The notes under the pieces are model-generated. The model saw only the letters and a program-made list of their open reading frames with translations. It ran no database searches and had not been told where the DNA came from. Below are positions 1-9,244 of a stretch of DNA of 64,000 bases, one piece after another; within the stretch, counting starts at the first letter, position 1; each line of letters starts with the position of its first letter. The translations under genes were made by a program, and so were the position numbers. This stretch comes from Paraglaciecola chathamensis S18K6 (GTDB lineage: Bacteria; Pseudomonadota; Gammaproteobacteria; Enterobacterales; Alteromonadaceae), in assembly GCA_000314955.1 (NCBI GenBank), contig BAEM01000042.1, positions 153,138-217,137 of the forward strand, read 5' to 3'.

Positions 1-121
1 TTTCTCGAACACTGTAATAACCTTTTACAATGTATATATTTTCATTAATATCTTTGATGAATTGCGCTGAATTGACCAAGTTATTAAATTCTGGCTTATT
101 CACCAGATGTATTTTTATCAT
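1..121 (-). CDS. Start of an unidentified gene, cut by the window edge
   Basis: Reading leftwards from an ATG at 121, about 40 codons stay open to the window edge and begin MIKIHLVNKPEFNNLVNS. The ATG overlaps the TGA of the upstream wbqC-like gene in an ATGA arrangement, which is typical of translational coupling in an operon. That overlap is the main evidence that this is a real gene. The visible part is too short to assign a family. By position it probably belongs to the same glycan locus. Confidence 0.55.
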   Translation of the reverse strand, partial: MIKIHLVNKPEFNNLVNSAQFIKDINENIYIVKGYYSVRE

Positions 122-846
122 ACTACACCCCCTCTTAAACCTAGAGGTTCTGTCACATTATTTTTTGATAAGTAATTTGAAGAGGTTGGTCCACAATTAA
201 ATAACAAGTCTAAAATCGAGACCTCTGAGACAAACGCTCCCCAGAGCTGGGGATAACTAATATAACCACTATAGTCAAACCAAGTCACCGATATATTGCT
301 TGCTTGAAATAATTCAGTATCCATATAGTTTTTAGCTGACGGGCCAGAGATATATTCGTTCGCACCGCTTTGTTGGCAAATACTCACTAAGCGCTCAGAT
401 TTTCCCTCTACCAATTGATAATCCATTGAATGCGTGATTTTTGTATTAATATTAAGATACTGACATACTTTCGCCAAGAAGCTAAAGTTCATGTGTGATA
501 AAGAGGTGTAGGTGTTATCACAATACAAGGGCGACAATAATTCTAAAACCTCATCGAAATACTGCGAGCTCTTATAAAATTGTTGAAGTGTTTTGAAATG
601 AGTTTGTTGCCAGTCATGTCCATCGAGCAAAGTATCTTTTATCTTTTGCTCAAATTTCCCCTTCACTTGCACTGGGACGGTAAGCCATTTTACTCCTTGC
701 GAGGTTTTTATTTTATTTCGATTACGCCAATCGCGCCGAGTATATTGCATGTCATCATATAATATAAACTCATCAACGGAATTAATTAAATCGAAATATC
801 CTCTCCAAGGAATATAGTTTGATTGTGAAATAGCCACTTTTTTCAT
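118..846 (-). CDS. WbqC-family protein
   Basis: A protein of about 242 residues. The N-terminus has the WbqC family pattern SQSNYIPWRGYFDLI, followed by a DDMQYTRRDWRNRN block and, near residue 170, YISGPSAKNYMD. WbqC-like proteins occur in O-antigen and other glycan loci, often beside aminosugar or amino-acyl modification genes. Their exact reaction is not settled. I chose the ATG at 846 because it starts at MKKVAISQ, the usual family N-terminus. A longer reading from 876 would overlap the preceding gene. It is followed by another gene with an ATGA overlap, so it sits inside an operon. Confidence 0.8.
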   Translation of the reverse strand: MKKVAISQSNYIPWRGYFDLINSVDEFILYDDMQYTRRDWRNRNKIKTSQGVKWLTVPVQVKGKFEQKIKDTLLDGHDWQQTHFKTLQQFYKSSQYFDEVLELLSPLYCDNTYTSLSHMNFSFLAKVCQYLNINTKITHSMDYQLVEGKSERLVSICQQSGANEYISGPSAKNYMDTELFQASNISVTWFDYSGYISYPQLWGAFVSEVSILDLLFNCGPTSSNYLSKNNVTEPLGLRGGVV

Positions 847-863
847 CTCTAATATATATCCAT

Positions 864-1859
864 TTAGTTGATCCACTCTGATAGCGATTCTAACAAGCGT
901 TGTTCGCCAAAGTACTTACGGACCAGTTTCATATTTTGACACTTAACGTCATTGTCTAAAGGAGAAATATCGATATGAGCACTATTATAAACTTGAATAC
1001 CAAACCCTGAGAAATATTGATGAATGTTAGAGCATTCATTAATAAATACTTTTTTACCCATACCTACTAAATAAAGAGAGTTACTAAATCCCTGTTGTCT
1101 TTTGGCATCAAAAATAGCGTAATCCATAGTCGCTAAAAACTTCTGGTATTCATTAAAGTCCCAAAAATCCATTAATGGTACAAATCGGCTGCCAAATATT
1201 TTTTTACCAATTCTAGAGACCTCTTCCGCGTTAGTTCTGCTACCATAAGAAAGAGGACAAAATACTTTAATTTTATTATTATTAAGTTGCGCTAAAGATT
1301 CGAATACTTGCTTATGGTTATTATTTATAGCAGCTGAATTTCCAACTTGAACATTTATAAATTGTGTTGAGTTTCCTTCGATTTCCACATCATAAAAAAC
1401 GTTACTCAGATAGCTAATACAATTAACATGTTGCCCGCTTGCATTGTAATTCTGCCTTACATATTCTACGTCACCAGTATTAGCAGTAACCAAAAAACCT
1501 ACACCTTGAATGACGGCTTTACGCGCTTCACTATGTTTCGCAGGGAAATAAAAATCCCCTCCCCACAATACCCAATAACATTTACCTAATATCTCTTTGT
1601 TTTTAACTAGCAAAGCATCAACTTTGTCTCTCCAAAGCCCATGTAAAATGACTTTTTTACTTTGATATATATAACTTTCAAGTAATTGGATATCGTTGTC
1701 AGTATGTAGAAACTCGGCTTCATGTGTAGGTGTAAGTCCGAATAAATACTTCTCACTAGTCACAAAAACAAACTTATGATCATCCACATTAAAACGAGCT
1801 CTAATAAAATCGATAAAAGGAACCATAAATTTATCAAGGACCATTATGTGCAGAACCAT
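864..1859 (-). CDS. GT56 glycosyltransferase, WecF/Fuc4NAc-transferase family
   Basis: About 331 residues from the ATG at 1859; an in-frame TTG at 1877 is a less likely start. The opening VLHIMVLDKFMVPFIDFI, the WVLWGGDFYF block near residue 106 and the VQVGNSAAINNNH segment near residue 180 resemble the TDP-Fuc4NAc:lipid II transferase (WecF/RffT, GT56) family. That enzyme adds the third sugar of enterobacterial common antigen. No other wec genes are visible here, so the acceptor is unknown and probably part of the locus's own glycan. It lies between a methyltransferase and the WbqC-like gene. The family call is fairly secure and the substrate is not. Confidence 0.7.
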   Translation of the reverse strand: MVLHIMVLDKFMVPFIDFIRARFNVDDHKFVFVTSEKYLFGLTPTHEAEFLHTDNDIQLLESYIYQSKKVILHGLWRDKVDALLVKNKEILGKCYWVLWGGDFYFPAKHSEARKAVIQGVGFLVTANTGDVEYVRQNYNASGQHVNCISYLSNVFYDVEIEGNSTQFINVQVGNSAAINNNHKQVFESLAQLNNNKIKVFCPLSYGSRTNAEEVSRIGKKIFGSRFVPLMDFWDFNEYQKFLATMDYAIFDAKRQQGFSNSLYLVGMGKKVFINECSNIHQYFSGFGIQVYNSAHIDISPLDNDVKCQNMKLVRKYFGEQRLLESLSEWIN

Positions 1860-1942
1860 CAGATAAATAGTATCCAATCTAAGTTACTACCGCAGTAAAT
1901 AGAAAGATTCAAAATAGATAATTCCTACTAGTATTAAAAGCG

Positions 1943-2644
1943 CTATTTTCGACAAAAATAAACCAATTCATTGTCAAACATACCATATTTATAAAGCTCT
2001 CCATCTGAAAATTTTTTCACGAAAGAATCTTCGACTACTTTAAATCCTTCGTTTTCCAACTTACTTTTGTAGTCTCTGCCGTACCACCGAACATGATCAT
2101 GCTGACCAAAAGCTTTGGTTCTTCCTTCGGGTGTATTGATGGAGAAGTCTTCATAAGTTGTTTCTAATCTGTAGTCGATTGGGACCTGAAGAATTGCGCA
2201 ACCACTGGTCTTCAAAACTCTACGAAGCTCTCGCATTGCTAAGCCGTCGTCTGGAATGTGTTCAAGCACATGATTACACATTATGAAATCGAAGAAGTTA
2301 TCTTCAAATGGAATATTAGTGATGTCTGCATGACTTACAACTTTGCCTTTAAGTTTATCAAATTTCTCTTCGTCAAGATCACATGGAAAATACTCAACAT
2401 ATTGTAAGTCGGAGAAACGCTCGTAGAATATTTTCTCTGGAGCAAAGTGAAGTAATTTTTTAGGAGCATCACCATCAAAAATAGTAGTTTTTTCGTTCAT
2501 ATATAGCCATAACAGCCTATGACGTTCTAAAGACCCACAATTACCACATTGAGCGTTTTCTCTTTTGTTTAAGCCAAAAGGATTAAATATTTGAAAACTA
2601 GCGCAACATATTGGGCAAAAAACACCACTAAAGTCATCTTTCAT
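1943..2644 (-). CDS. SAM-dependent class I methyltransferase with N-terminal cysteine cluster
   Basis: 233 residues. Cysteines at about positions 10, 13, 33 and 36 in two CxxC pairs suggest a zinc ribbon. They are followed by a Methyltransf_11-type domain with the acidic DADI/LDEEK region and NHVLEHIPDD near residue 125. The start ATG at 2644 has a good Shine-Dalgarno (AAGGAGC) about four bases upstream. Its place among glycosyltransferases suggests a sugar or glycolipid methyltransferase, but no substrate can be read from the sequence. The 60-base gap to the preceding gene may hold its own start signals. Confidence 0.75.
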   Translation of the reverse strand: MKDDFSGVFCPICCASFQIFNPFGLNKRENAQCGNCGSLERHRLLWLYMNEKTTIFDGDAPKKLLHFAPEKIFYERFSDLQYVEYFPCDLDEEKFDKLKGKVVSHADITNIPFEDNFFDFIMCNHVLEHIPDDGLAMRELRRVLKTSGCAILQVPIDYRLETTYEDFSINTPEGRTKAFGQHDHVRWYGRDYKSKLENEGFKVVEDSFVKKFSDGELYKYGMFDNELVYFCRK

Positions 2645-2705
2645 CTAAGCTCCTTACTAGTTAAGTACTTGCTTAATTCTTAACACTCAAATACCAATAA
2701 CCTAC

Positions 2706-3914
2706 TTAGAACTCGATAACCTTATCTAAGAGTGTTGAAGATATTACAGACAATTCATCTTTCATCGACTTTTGATGTTTGTCAGTTGCCAGTATTAGGG
2801 CATCAACATTTTCTAATTCATTTCTTGTTATCGCCTGAATTGGTAAAATGTTTACACCTAAAAGTAGGCTATCGTTAAATATTGTCTTTGAGTCAATTAT
2901 TTTAGTGATACTCATTCGTTGATTTAAATGCAGTATTAATAATTTTGCATAATCATTAGCGCCCCAAATCATAACGTCTTTAACACCATTTTTTTTACAA
3001 AATAGTTCTATCTTGCGTAATCGCTTTTTTAGTCGAAAGACCTGACTTATAAACGTAAATAATAGCTTAAGCGTTGAATATGGTTTGGCTAGCAATAGTC
3101 TCAGACATAGTTGGTTAAAAAAAACAGGTAGAATCCCAGACGATAATGTTGCCTTTCTCAAAACAACTCGGCGGAAAAAATAAAGAGCAGATTCACTGCC
3201 AAAGTATTGGTGCATTTGGCTATAAAACCAAAGTGAATACTTCCAACCTAAACAATCCGCTACACTATCGTCAGAATCCTTACAACGAATAGTTAACGAT
3301 TGGTCAATAAATCGAAAGCTTCGGGTTAATACGCCTACCTTCATCGCAAAATCCCAATCTTGATGGCCCGAAAACCTTTCATCGAATAGACAAAGTCTAG
3401 CTAATTTAACTGGAACGCAGATGGTACTAGATTGGATACCACCAACATTGTTGATGACAAAGGAATAATGTGCCACTGACTGAGTTTTTCTTTTAGGCGT
3501 TTTAGGTAAAGCTTCAGCCAAGATCCCATTGCTACTATTACGGTATTGATGATGTATTAAAAAATACTCGTCGCTGATTTTCGTTTTTATGCAATTGAAT
3601 ACCAACTCAAGTTTATTAGGTAACCAATAATCATCTGAATCTAAAAAACAAATATATTGCCCACTAGCGGCATGAATACCCGTATTTCTAGCTGCTGCGC
3701 CGTTTTTATTGATTTTATGTCGCAACAACTTAAATCTTGTGTCTTCGAAGCTATCCACTAGGTGTTGAATTTGCGCAGCTATTGCCGGAGTCGAACCATC
3801 ATCAATAATCAACACTTCATAATTTTGCATAGTTTGAGATAACACAGATTCAAGCGCACTTCTTAAGGCTTTTTCACGATTAAAAACAGGTATGATTATG
3901 CTAAATAACAACAT
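2706..3914 (-). CDS. GT2 glycosyltransferase with C-terminal nucleotide-binding-like domain
   Basis: About 402 residues from ATG 3914; a TTG at 3929 is possible but gives only five odd residues. The N-terminal half is a GT-A family 2 domain: FSIIIPVFNREKALRSAL, VLIIDDGSTPA and the FLDSDDYW acidic motif. From roughly residue 310 a second module begins, with VMIWGANDYAKLLI and later VDALILATDKHQ. This looks like a small Rossmann-type domain of the sort seen in PglD and epimerase N-termini. The donor and acceptor are unknown. The start is two bases after the stop of the preceding methyltransferase gene. Confidence 0.8.
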   Translation of the reverse strand: MLLFSIIIPVFNREKALRSALESVLSQTMQNYEVLIIDDGSTPAIAAQIQHLVDSFEDTRFKLLRHKINKNGAAARNTGIHAASGQYICFLDSDDYWLPNKLELVFNCIKTKISDEYFLIHHQYRNSSNGILAEALPKTPKRKTQSVAHYSFVINNVGGIQSSTICVPVKLARLCLFDERFSGHQDWDFAMKVGVLTRSFRFIDQSLTIRCKDSDDSVADCLGWKYSLWFYSQMHQYFGSESALYFFRRVVLRKATLSSGILPVFFNQLCLRLLLAKPYSTLKLLFTFISQVFRLKKRLRKIELFCKKNGVKDVMIWGANDYAKLLILHLNQRMSITKIIDSKTIFNDSLLLGVNILPIQAITRNELENVDALILATDKHQKSMKDELSVISSTLLDKVIEF

Positions 3915-3915
3915 T

Positions 3916-5025
3916 TTATTTAATGGCAACAGCTATTGTAAAACATCCATCTGTTCCGGCTACTACACTTCCTGCTACGGGATCATGTTGAGCATACAGT
4001 TGTATTTGCTGAAACCCAGCGTTTTGTAACAAATCAGTTAATTCGTCGTTGGTATAATGCTTTAAGTGGTATTCAAATTTATCAGGATCAAAGGGCATCA
4101 CGTCTTGATTAGGCGTAGAGCAAATTAAATGACCACCTGGCTTTAACACTTTAAAAAATATCTCCAGTAGTTGCTGATCAAAATTCACATGCTCTATGGT
4201 TTCAAACGACACTACGGCATCTTGCGAATTAGCGCTAATGTCTAATAACTTTGCGTCTTGACATATAAACTGGGTATGGTCATTACTAAAATGCTGTTTG
4301 GCGTGAGCTATTGCGGCTTGTTCAATGTCTACGCCTGTTAGTCGTGCTTTGGTTTTATTGGCTAACAACAAAGTGCCATAACCAATGCCACAAGCTAAAT
4401 CCAATATTTTGTTTTGCCGTGTTAGTTTCCCAATTTGTTGGCAAGCAAACTCGTAACGATTTAAATGGTCGGGACGTATTTGATCATATTGGGTGGAAAT
4501 TTGCCTTTCACCTCGGTTCATGGTTTTTTTGGCAATTGCGTTCACAACTGGGCCATCGCTGGTAACTTGCAACTCACAAAAACCTGCCCGCTCTAGCAGT
4601 AAAGTTAAACGAGCAGCGTTGTAGCCAGATTTATACACATTTTGTAAACTTGGCTGATAAATGTCGTCTCTAGGGTTAGCATTTTCTTGGCCTCCCCATA
4701 ATCCTGCGAAGGCAATACGTGCATTTGATTCAGCATTTAACAGTTGATTATTATCCCAACTAGCTTTTTGCCATAACTCTATAAAATAATCGGTATTAGG
4801 CACCTTTAGTAAAATACTGCCGCCAATACTCAACGCATCAAACCAAGTCAACATGGCTAAATCGGCTTCCATACTGCTCAAGTAAGGCAATACGTTATTC
4901 ACTTCTAAGCAATCAATAGTATTTTTGTCGCTAAATTGTTCCCACGCGTTGGCTAACAGTGTTTGGCGGTTTTCAGTTTGTAACCAATATTGCAGCTCAT
5001 CTCGCACTAGCTGGTAATTTTTCAC
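3916..5025 (-). CDS. Tandem-domain SAM methyltransferase, first domain degenerate
   Basis: 369 residues. The C-terminal half is a complete class I methyltransferase: motif I ILDLACGIGYG at 207-217, TGVDIEQAA as motif II, then SFETIEHV and an HLICSTPN stretch. The first 170 residues resemble the back half of another methyltransferase (DCLEVNNVLPYL, then GGSILLKVPNTDYF) but lack a glycine-rich motif I. The GTG start overlaps the upstream TGA (GTGA) and has a GGAG ribosome site. It probably methylates a glycan residue in this locus; whether the N-terminal half has a structural role is a guess. Confidence 0.75.
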   Translation of the reverse strand: MKNYQLVRDELQYWLQTENRQTLLANAWEQFSDKNTIDCLEVNNVLPYLSSMEADLAMLTWFDALSIGGSILLKVPNTDYFIELWQKASWDNNQLLNAESNARIAFAGLWGGQENANPRDDIYQPSLQNVYKSGYNAARLTLLLERAGFCELQVTSDGPVVNAIAKKTMNRGERQISTQYDQIRPDHLNRYEFACQQIGKLTRQNKILDLACGIGYGTLLLANKTKARLTGVDIEQAAIAHAKQHFSNDHTQFICQDAKLLDISANSQDAVVSFETIEHVNFDQQLLEIFFKVLKPGGHLICSTPNQDVMPFDPDKFEYHLKHYTNDELTDLLQNAGFQQIQLYAQHDPVAGSVVAGTDGCFTIAVAIK

Positions 5026-6317
5026 TCTAGGTTCTCCGACTCTTGCGAATTGTTTTCTGTTGTTGCTTTGTACTCGGCACGAGTCGCTAGTTTATACTCA
5101 AGCAATTCTGGCTCTAGAAAACTAAATTGTTTTAACTTTGCAGCATCAAAACGTTTGTCTATAACCTTAAATTGGCGATAGCAGATTGCAGCTAACAATT
5201 TATTAATTTGATTGAGGTGTTTTTTAAGCAAACATTCGCCCTCTATTTTCACTGGCTTGCCTAATAGTGCCGCTTCGTACAAAACAGAGGTGTTTATGCC
5301 ATGCACTAGTTTTGATGACATGATTAAACTGCGGCTATCATCTTCTGAAAAAACGCCATGTTTTAAGCTATATGAGGACTTCATCCGGTCTTTGGGATGC
5401 GCCTTAAAAATAATTTTTTCACTCGAATATTTATCTTCAATAAAATCAATAAACGCCTGCATGCCTGAAGTAAAACGAGAGTGATTAAGAATATTCGTAT
5501 CATTAGGAACTTGTAAGGGCACAAAAATATAATCTGAATCGGCATAAGGTGCGACAGCTAAATCAAACGAACTACGAACCATTTCAAGTGCCGTAAACTG
5601 CTCAGAGCCAACCCAGCTTAAATCATCTATTTGCAATTGGCTTTGGTTATTCACGCCTTTTTTATCCAAATAAAAAAACTGATGCTGCGGGAAAAACCCA
5701 CATTCTGCAAAAGTGAGTTTTTGGGATAACTTTTTCGCTTGGGATAAAACCGGGACAAAGGCTGGCAAAGAGCCGTTCCAAACTATTATTCCTTTGGCAT
5801 TTCTTAAGTATTCATCAGTTAATTTCTCTAGAGGATGAAACATGTCCACTCTGAAACCCTTTAGGTTCAAAAATTTGAAAAAATTGACTAAATATTTAGG
5901 AATATTGATATCACTGTATAAGTCCACATAAACAATGTAATCCTGCGCGCTCCCCAAAGTTCTCAAAGCCTTAGGTGCACATTGCATCACATCTAAGAAA
6001 ACGCTATTCCCTTCACATCTAGACACCAACCTACTGACCATTTCTAGCTGAAAAGAGCCTGTACCTAATAGAATATGTGATGCATTGATAAGGCTTATAC
6101 CGTCATCAATTCGTTGCTCAATATCAACAGCTAATGTCATCTTTTCTGGCACAAGAATATATTCCGGCAGCCTTATCTTCATTTCAATAAGTTGGCGCAA
6201 TAACTCATCCACATAAGCCCCGCCGCCAACTAGGATGTAATGATAATGATTTAGGTCTGCTAAATCACATTGCGTTCTTTTAGCCGCCGCTTCAAGGGCG
6301 CTTGCTTTATTTAACAT
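5022..6317 (-). CDS. Capsule-polysaccharide-type transferase (KpsC/KpsS-like fold)
   Basis: 431 residues. The central and C-terminal part carries FVPLQVPNDTNILNHS, then IIFKAHPKDR and VHGINTSVLYEAALLGKPV. This is the pattern of the Capsule_synth (Pfam05159) GT-B-like proteins that act on capsule, Kdo-linker or related glycans. The N-terminal 100 residues contain a glycine-rich VGGGAYVDELLRQL segment, like the add-on domain of the neighbouring GT2. It lies between glf and a methyltransferase and overlaps the latter by four bases. It is probably a cytoplasmic glycosyltransferase, with donor unknown. Confidence 0.6.
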   Translation of the reverse strand: MLNKASALEAAAKRTQCDLADLNHYHYILVGGGAYVDELLRQLIEMKIRLPEYILVPEKMTLAVDIEQRIDDGISLINASHILLGTGSFQLEMVSRLVSRCEGNSVFLDVMQCAPKALRTLGSAQDYIVYVDLYSDINIPKYLVNFFKFLNLKGFRVDMFHPLEKLTDEYLRNAKGIIVWNGSLPAFVPVLSQAKKLSQKLTFAECGFFPQHQFFYLDKKGVNNQSQLQIDDLSWVGSEQFTALEMVRSSFDLAVAPYADSDYIFVPLQVPNDTNILNHSRFTSGMQAFIDFIEDKYSSEKIIFKAHPKDRMKSSYSLKHGVFSEDDSRSLIMSSKLVHGINTSVLYEAALLGKPVKIEGECLLKKHLNQINKLLAAICYRQFKVIDKRFDAAKLKQFSFLEPELLEYKLATRAEYKATTENNSQESENLE

Positions 6318-6322
6318 ACTGA

Positions 6323-7480
6323 CTATTCTGACTCAAAATACGACAGAACATTACCCACCGCATCATCCATATTGTAATACTTATAATCAGCTAATCGCCC
6401 AGCACTGATAATGTTTTTAAAATATGCCAAGCGCTTTTTATATTGATCAAATTTTTGTTGATTATCCTGATTAAAAATCGGGTAATAAGGCACGTTTTTT
6501 GTGGGATCATTCCGGTCATAATATTGGGGGTATTCTTTTACAATCACAGTTTGATCTGATCCTTGTTTAAGAATATGTTTAAACTCGGTGATCCGCGTAT
6601 AAGCGTGTTCGTTGGGGTAATTGACTGTGGTATTAGGTTGAAACTCTGGTGTATCCAAGGTTTGAAAATCAAACTGTAGTGATCTGTAGGGTAATTCGCC
6701 ATCAGAGTAGTCAAATAATTGATCTAACATGCCAGTAAAAACCAATTTACCATTGAATTCTTGCCCCTTAAATTCCACTGATTTAGTTGCATCAATTAAG
6801 CGAATTAAACTAGTTGCGTCGGTATTTAGTCGCACCTCTATATTGTCATGATTTAATATATTGGCGATAAGCTGAGTATAACCCTGACTAGGAATAGCTT
6901 GATATTTATCATGAAAATAGCGGTCATCTCGGGAGATGACAATCGGTACTCTGGCAGTGACCTCAGGTGAAATATCTTCAGGTGAACAACCCCATTGCTT
7001 AGTCGTATAATTTACAAAAAATTTTTCATAAACTAATTCTGCTAGTTGTTGCAGTGTCGTATAGGGGCTTTTTCTTAGCTCTAGAATGGGTACTTTGCCC
7101 CCAGCCCCATAATGTTCAATTAACAAGCTTTCGATTTCCTGAGCTTGAACATTTGGAAAGAGTTGATGCAAAGTATTCAAATTAAACGGGATGGGCACCA
7201 ATTTACCATCAATAGAGCCCAATACTTTATGCTCGTATGGCGTCCATTTGGCAAACTGACTCAGATATTGCCACACATGCTCTTTATTGGTGTGAAACAA
7301 ATGAGGCCCATAATGATGTACAGTAATACCCGAGTCATCGGTGTAGTCATAACAATTACCGGCAATATGAGGTCGCTGTTCTAACACTAAAACCTTTTTA
7401 TTTTGCTGGCTGGCAAAACGTTCGGCCATTACCGCACCAGAAAAACCAGCGCCAACAACTATGACATCAAAATCAGACAT
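6323..7480 (-). CDS. glf: UDP-galactopyranose mutase
   Basis: 385 residues, the normal length for the family. The FAD-binding motif VVGAGFSGAVMAERFA starts at residue 7. RPHIAGNCYD, GPHLFHTNKEHVW and NYTTKQWGC are Glf family signatures. The enzyme interconverts UDP-galactopyranose and UDP-galactofuranose in the cytoplasm using reduced FAD. Its presence implies that the glycan built by this locus contains galactofuranose. It abuts the preceding GT2 gene with no gap and precedes the capsule-type transferase, so it is co-transcribed with them. Confidence 0.95.
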   Translation of the reverse strand: MSDFDVIVVGAGFSGAVMAERFASQQNKKVLVLEQRPHIAGNCYDYTDDSGITVHHYGPHLFHTNKEHVWQYLSQFAKWTPYEHKVLGSIDGKLVPIPFNLNTLHQLFPNVQAQEIESLLIEHYGAGGKVPILELRKSPYTTLQQLAELVYEKFFVNYTTKQWGCSPEDISPEVTARVPIVISRDDRYFHDKYQAIPSQGYTQLIANILNHDNIEVRLNTDATSLIRLIDATKSVEFKGQEFNGKLVFTGMLDQLFDYSDGELPYRSLQFDFQTLDTPEFQPNTTVNYPNEHAYTRITEFKHILKQGSDQTVIVKEYPQYYDRNDPTKNVPYYPIFNQDNQQKFDQYKKRLAYFKNIISAGRLADYKYYNMDDAVGNVLSYFESE

Positions 7481-8434
7481 TTAAGCAGCTTCACTTAACA
7501 GCAGTTTTAGTTGCTCAGCATCATGTCTACTTTCAAACACTGCGCGATGTTTGTCATTAAAAAAACAATCTTTTTTAGAGGCTAGTTCTATGTATTTAAT
7601 AAAGAGCTCGTTCGCTCCTCTGGTCAGAAAATATAATGCTGCAGCAAATCTATGATGAGCAATACCTGCATCGATGATTGTTTGACTAACACCAAACTGC
7701 GCAGCTTGTTGGCAGGCTAATTCAATATCCATCAATGATTGTTCGCGTCTGGCATAAGAACGGCTGGTTTGCTGGCCAAAACTGTTTTCATGGATCCGAT
7801 AACGGCCTAACACTTCTGGGATAAAATCAACATTTGCTGATAAATAACCAGCGTTATTAATATAAAAAGCATAATCAAAAATAATTTTACAATCGGGCGA
7901 AACTGTAGTGATAAGGTTTGAATGATTTTTAAACATCACGCTACTGGCTTGCATGTAGGTGCCGTATTTAATCATATGCTCAATTGTTGAACGTGCTGGA
8001 ATATATGACCAATTATAAAACTCTTTCGAATATAGTTTAATTGTTCTGTCTGTAACCGAATCAAACATATCGGATTCGTGATAGACCATATGACAATCGT
8101 TGTGTGTATCTAAATAATCCACTTGGCGCTGTAATTTAGAAGGCAACGCAATATCATCTCCATCTATATAGGCAATATATTTGCCTTTAGCCGCTGCAAG
8201 CAAGGTGCGCATGTTAGCCGCTAAGCCTTGGTTTTCAGGCTTGTATATAGCGTTTAGTTTGTTTGGAAACAATGTTTCAAGGGTTGCTATAAGCGCCGGA
8301 GTCTTGTCTGTAGATGCGTCGTCACAAACAATGACTTCAAAATCAAAATCGGTCTCTTGTTCAAGCACTGACAGTAAACATTCAGCAATAAAACTTTGCA
8401 AATTATATGCAGGAACAAGAACTGAAAGTTTCAT
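7481..8434 (-). CDS. GT2 glycosyltransferase
   Basis: 317 residues. A family 2 GT-A domain is clear from LSVLVPAYNLQSFIAECL, VIVCDDASTDKTPAL and the YIDGDDIALPSKLQ motif carrying the metal-binding acidic residues. A C-terminal helical tail follows. It is read directly into glf (stop at 7481, glf ATG at 7480). It could be a galactofuranosyltransferase because of that neighbour, but nothing in the sequence proves it. About 85 bases separate it from the upstream reductase gene. Confidence 0.85.
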   Translation of the reverse strand: MKLSVLVPAYNLQSFIAECLLSVLEQETDFDFEVIVCDDASTDKTPALIATLETLFPNKLNAIYKPENQGLAANMRTLLAAAKGKYIAYIDGDDIALPSKLQRQVDYLDTHNDCHMVYHESDMFDSVTDRTIKLYSKEFYNWSYIPARSTIEHMIKYGTYMQASSVMFKNHSNLITTVSPDCKIIFDYAFYINNAGYLSANVDFIPEVLGRYRIHENSFGQQTSRSYARREQSLMDIELACQQAAQFGVSQTIIDAGIAHHRFAAALYFLTRGANELFIKYIELASKKDCFFNDKHRAVFESRHDAEQLKLLLSEAA

Positions 8435-8518
8435 ACAGGCTATACCTTAAACGTCTATTCACTAAATTAGTTTTTAATATTTATACTTATCTTATCGGCC
8501 TTTTTAAGCGAAACTTAA

Positions 8519-9244
8519 CTAAGCAGTACTGCCCGCATCCACCGTCATCACAGCCCCGGTGATGGCGCTAGCTTTTTCACTTAACAAGAAGCTCACCATA
8601 GCAGCAGCGTCTTCTACACTGGCTAGTTTGCCTAATGGGCTTCTGCGTTGTATCGAAGCAAGCTTCTCACCCTGTAAATCGCCGGTCATGTCAGTTTGCA
8701 TATAACCGGGTGCCACACAATTCACGGTAATGCCTGCTTTTCCCACTTCTCTGGCGAGCGATTTACTAAAACCCTCTAACGCGGCTTTACTAGCAGCATA
8801 AACACTCAAACCATTGAAGCCCGTTTTGGCGATGATCGAAGATATGTTTACAATGCGGCCTTTTTTATTTAGCAGCATAGAGCGTAGCAAGTACTTACTT
8901 AACAACATGGGAGACTGCACATTCAACCGCATTAAACTGTCAATTTCCCCATTTGGCATAGTGGCCAATACGCCATCATGCCCCGCCGCCGCATTGTTTA
9001 CCAAACCGTATGGACGACCAAACTCTTTCACTATGCTTTTACACACTGCAGGTATAGCGTCCAGTTCTGCCAAGTCGGCCTGGATAAAGTGGCAAAGCTC
9101 AGGAAATGAGGCTACTAAATCTTGCAGTTCAGTACTATACGTGCGAGCGACGGCAACCACTGCCATTCCAGAGTTAAGAATATCTCGGCAAATGGCTAAG
9201 CCTAGTCCCCTGCTCGCCCCTGTTACCACAACGTAGTTAGACAT
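8519..9244 (-). CDS. Short-chain dehydrogenase, FabG-like 3-ketoacyl reductase
   Basis: About 241 residues. It has the NAD(P) motif TGASRGLGLAI near residue 8, NNAAAGHDG in the middle, the catalytic Ser in VNISSI and the YAASK pair. The C-terminal ITGAVMTVDAGSTA is typical of FabG. The ATG at 9244 is preferred because AGGAG lies about eight bases upstream; the ATG at 9250 would be only two bases from it. It overlaps the acyl ligase gene and follows an ACP gene, so the likely substrate is an ACP-bound 3-ketoacyl group rather than a sugar. That is inference. Confidence 0.8.
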   Translation of the reverse strand: MSNYVVVTGASRGLGLAICRDILNSGMAVVAVARTYSTELQDLVASFPELCHFIQADLAELDAIPAVCKSIVKEFGRPYGLVNNAAAGHDGVLATMPNGEIDSLMRLNVQSPMLLSKYLLRSMLLNKKGRIVNISSIIAKTGFNGLSVYAASKAALEGFSKSLAREVGKAGITVNCVAPGYMQTDMTGDLQGEKLASIQRRSPLGKLASVEDAAAMVSFLLSEKASAITGAVMTVDAGSTA

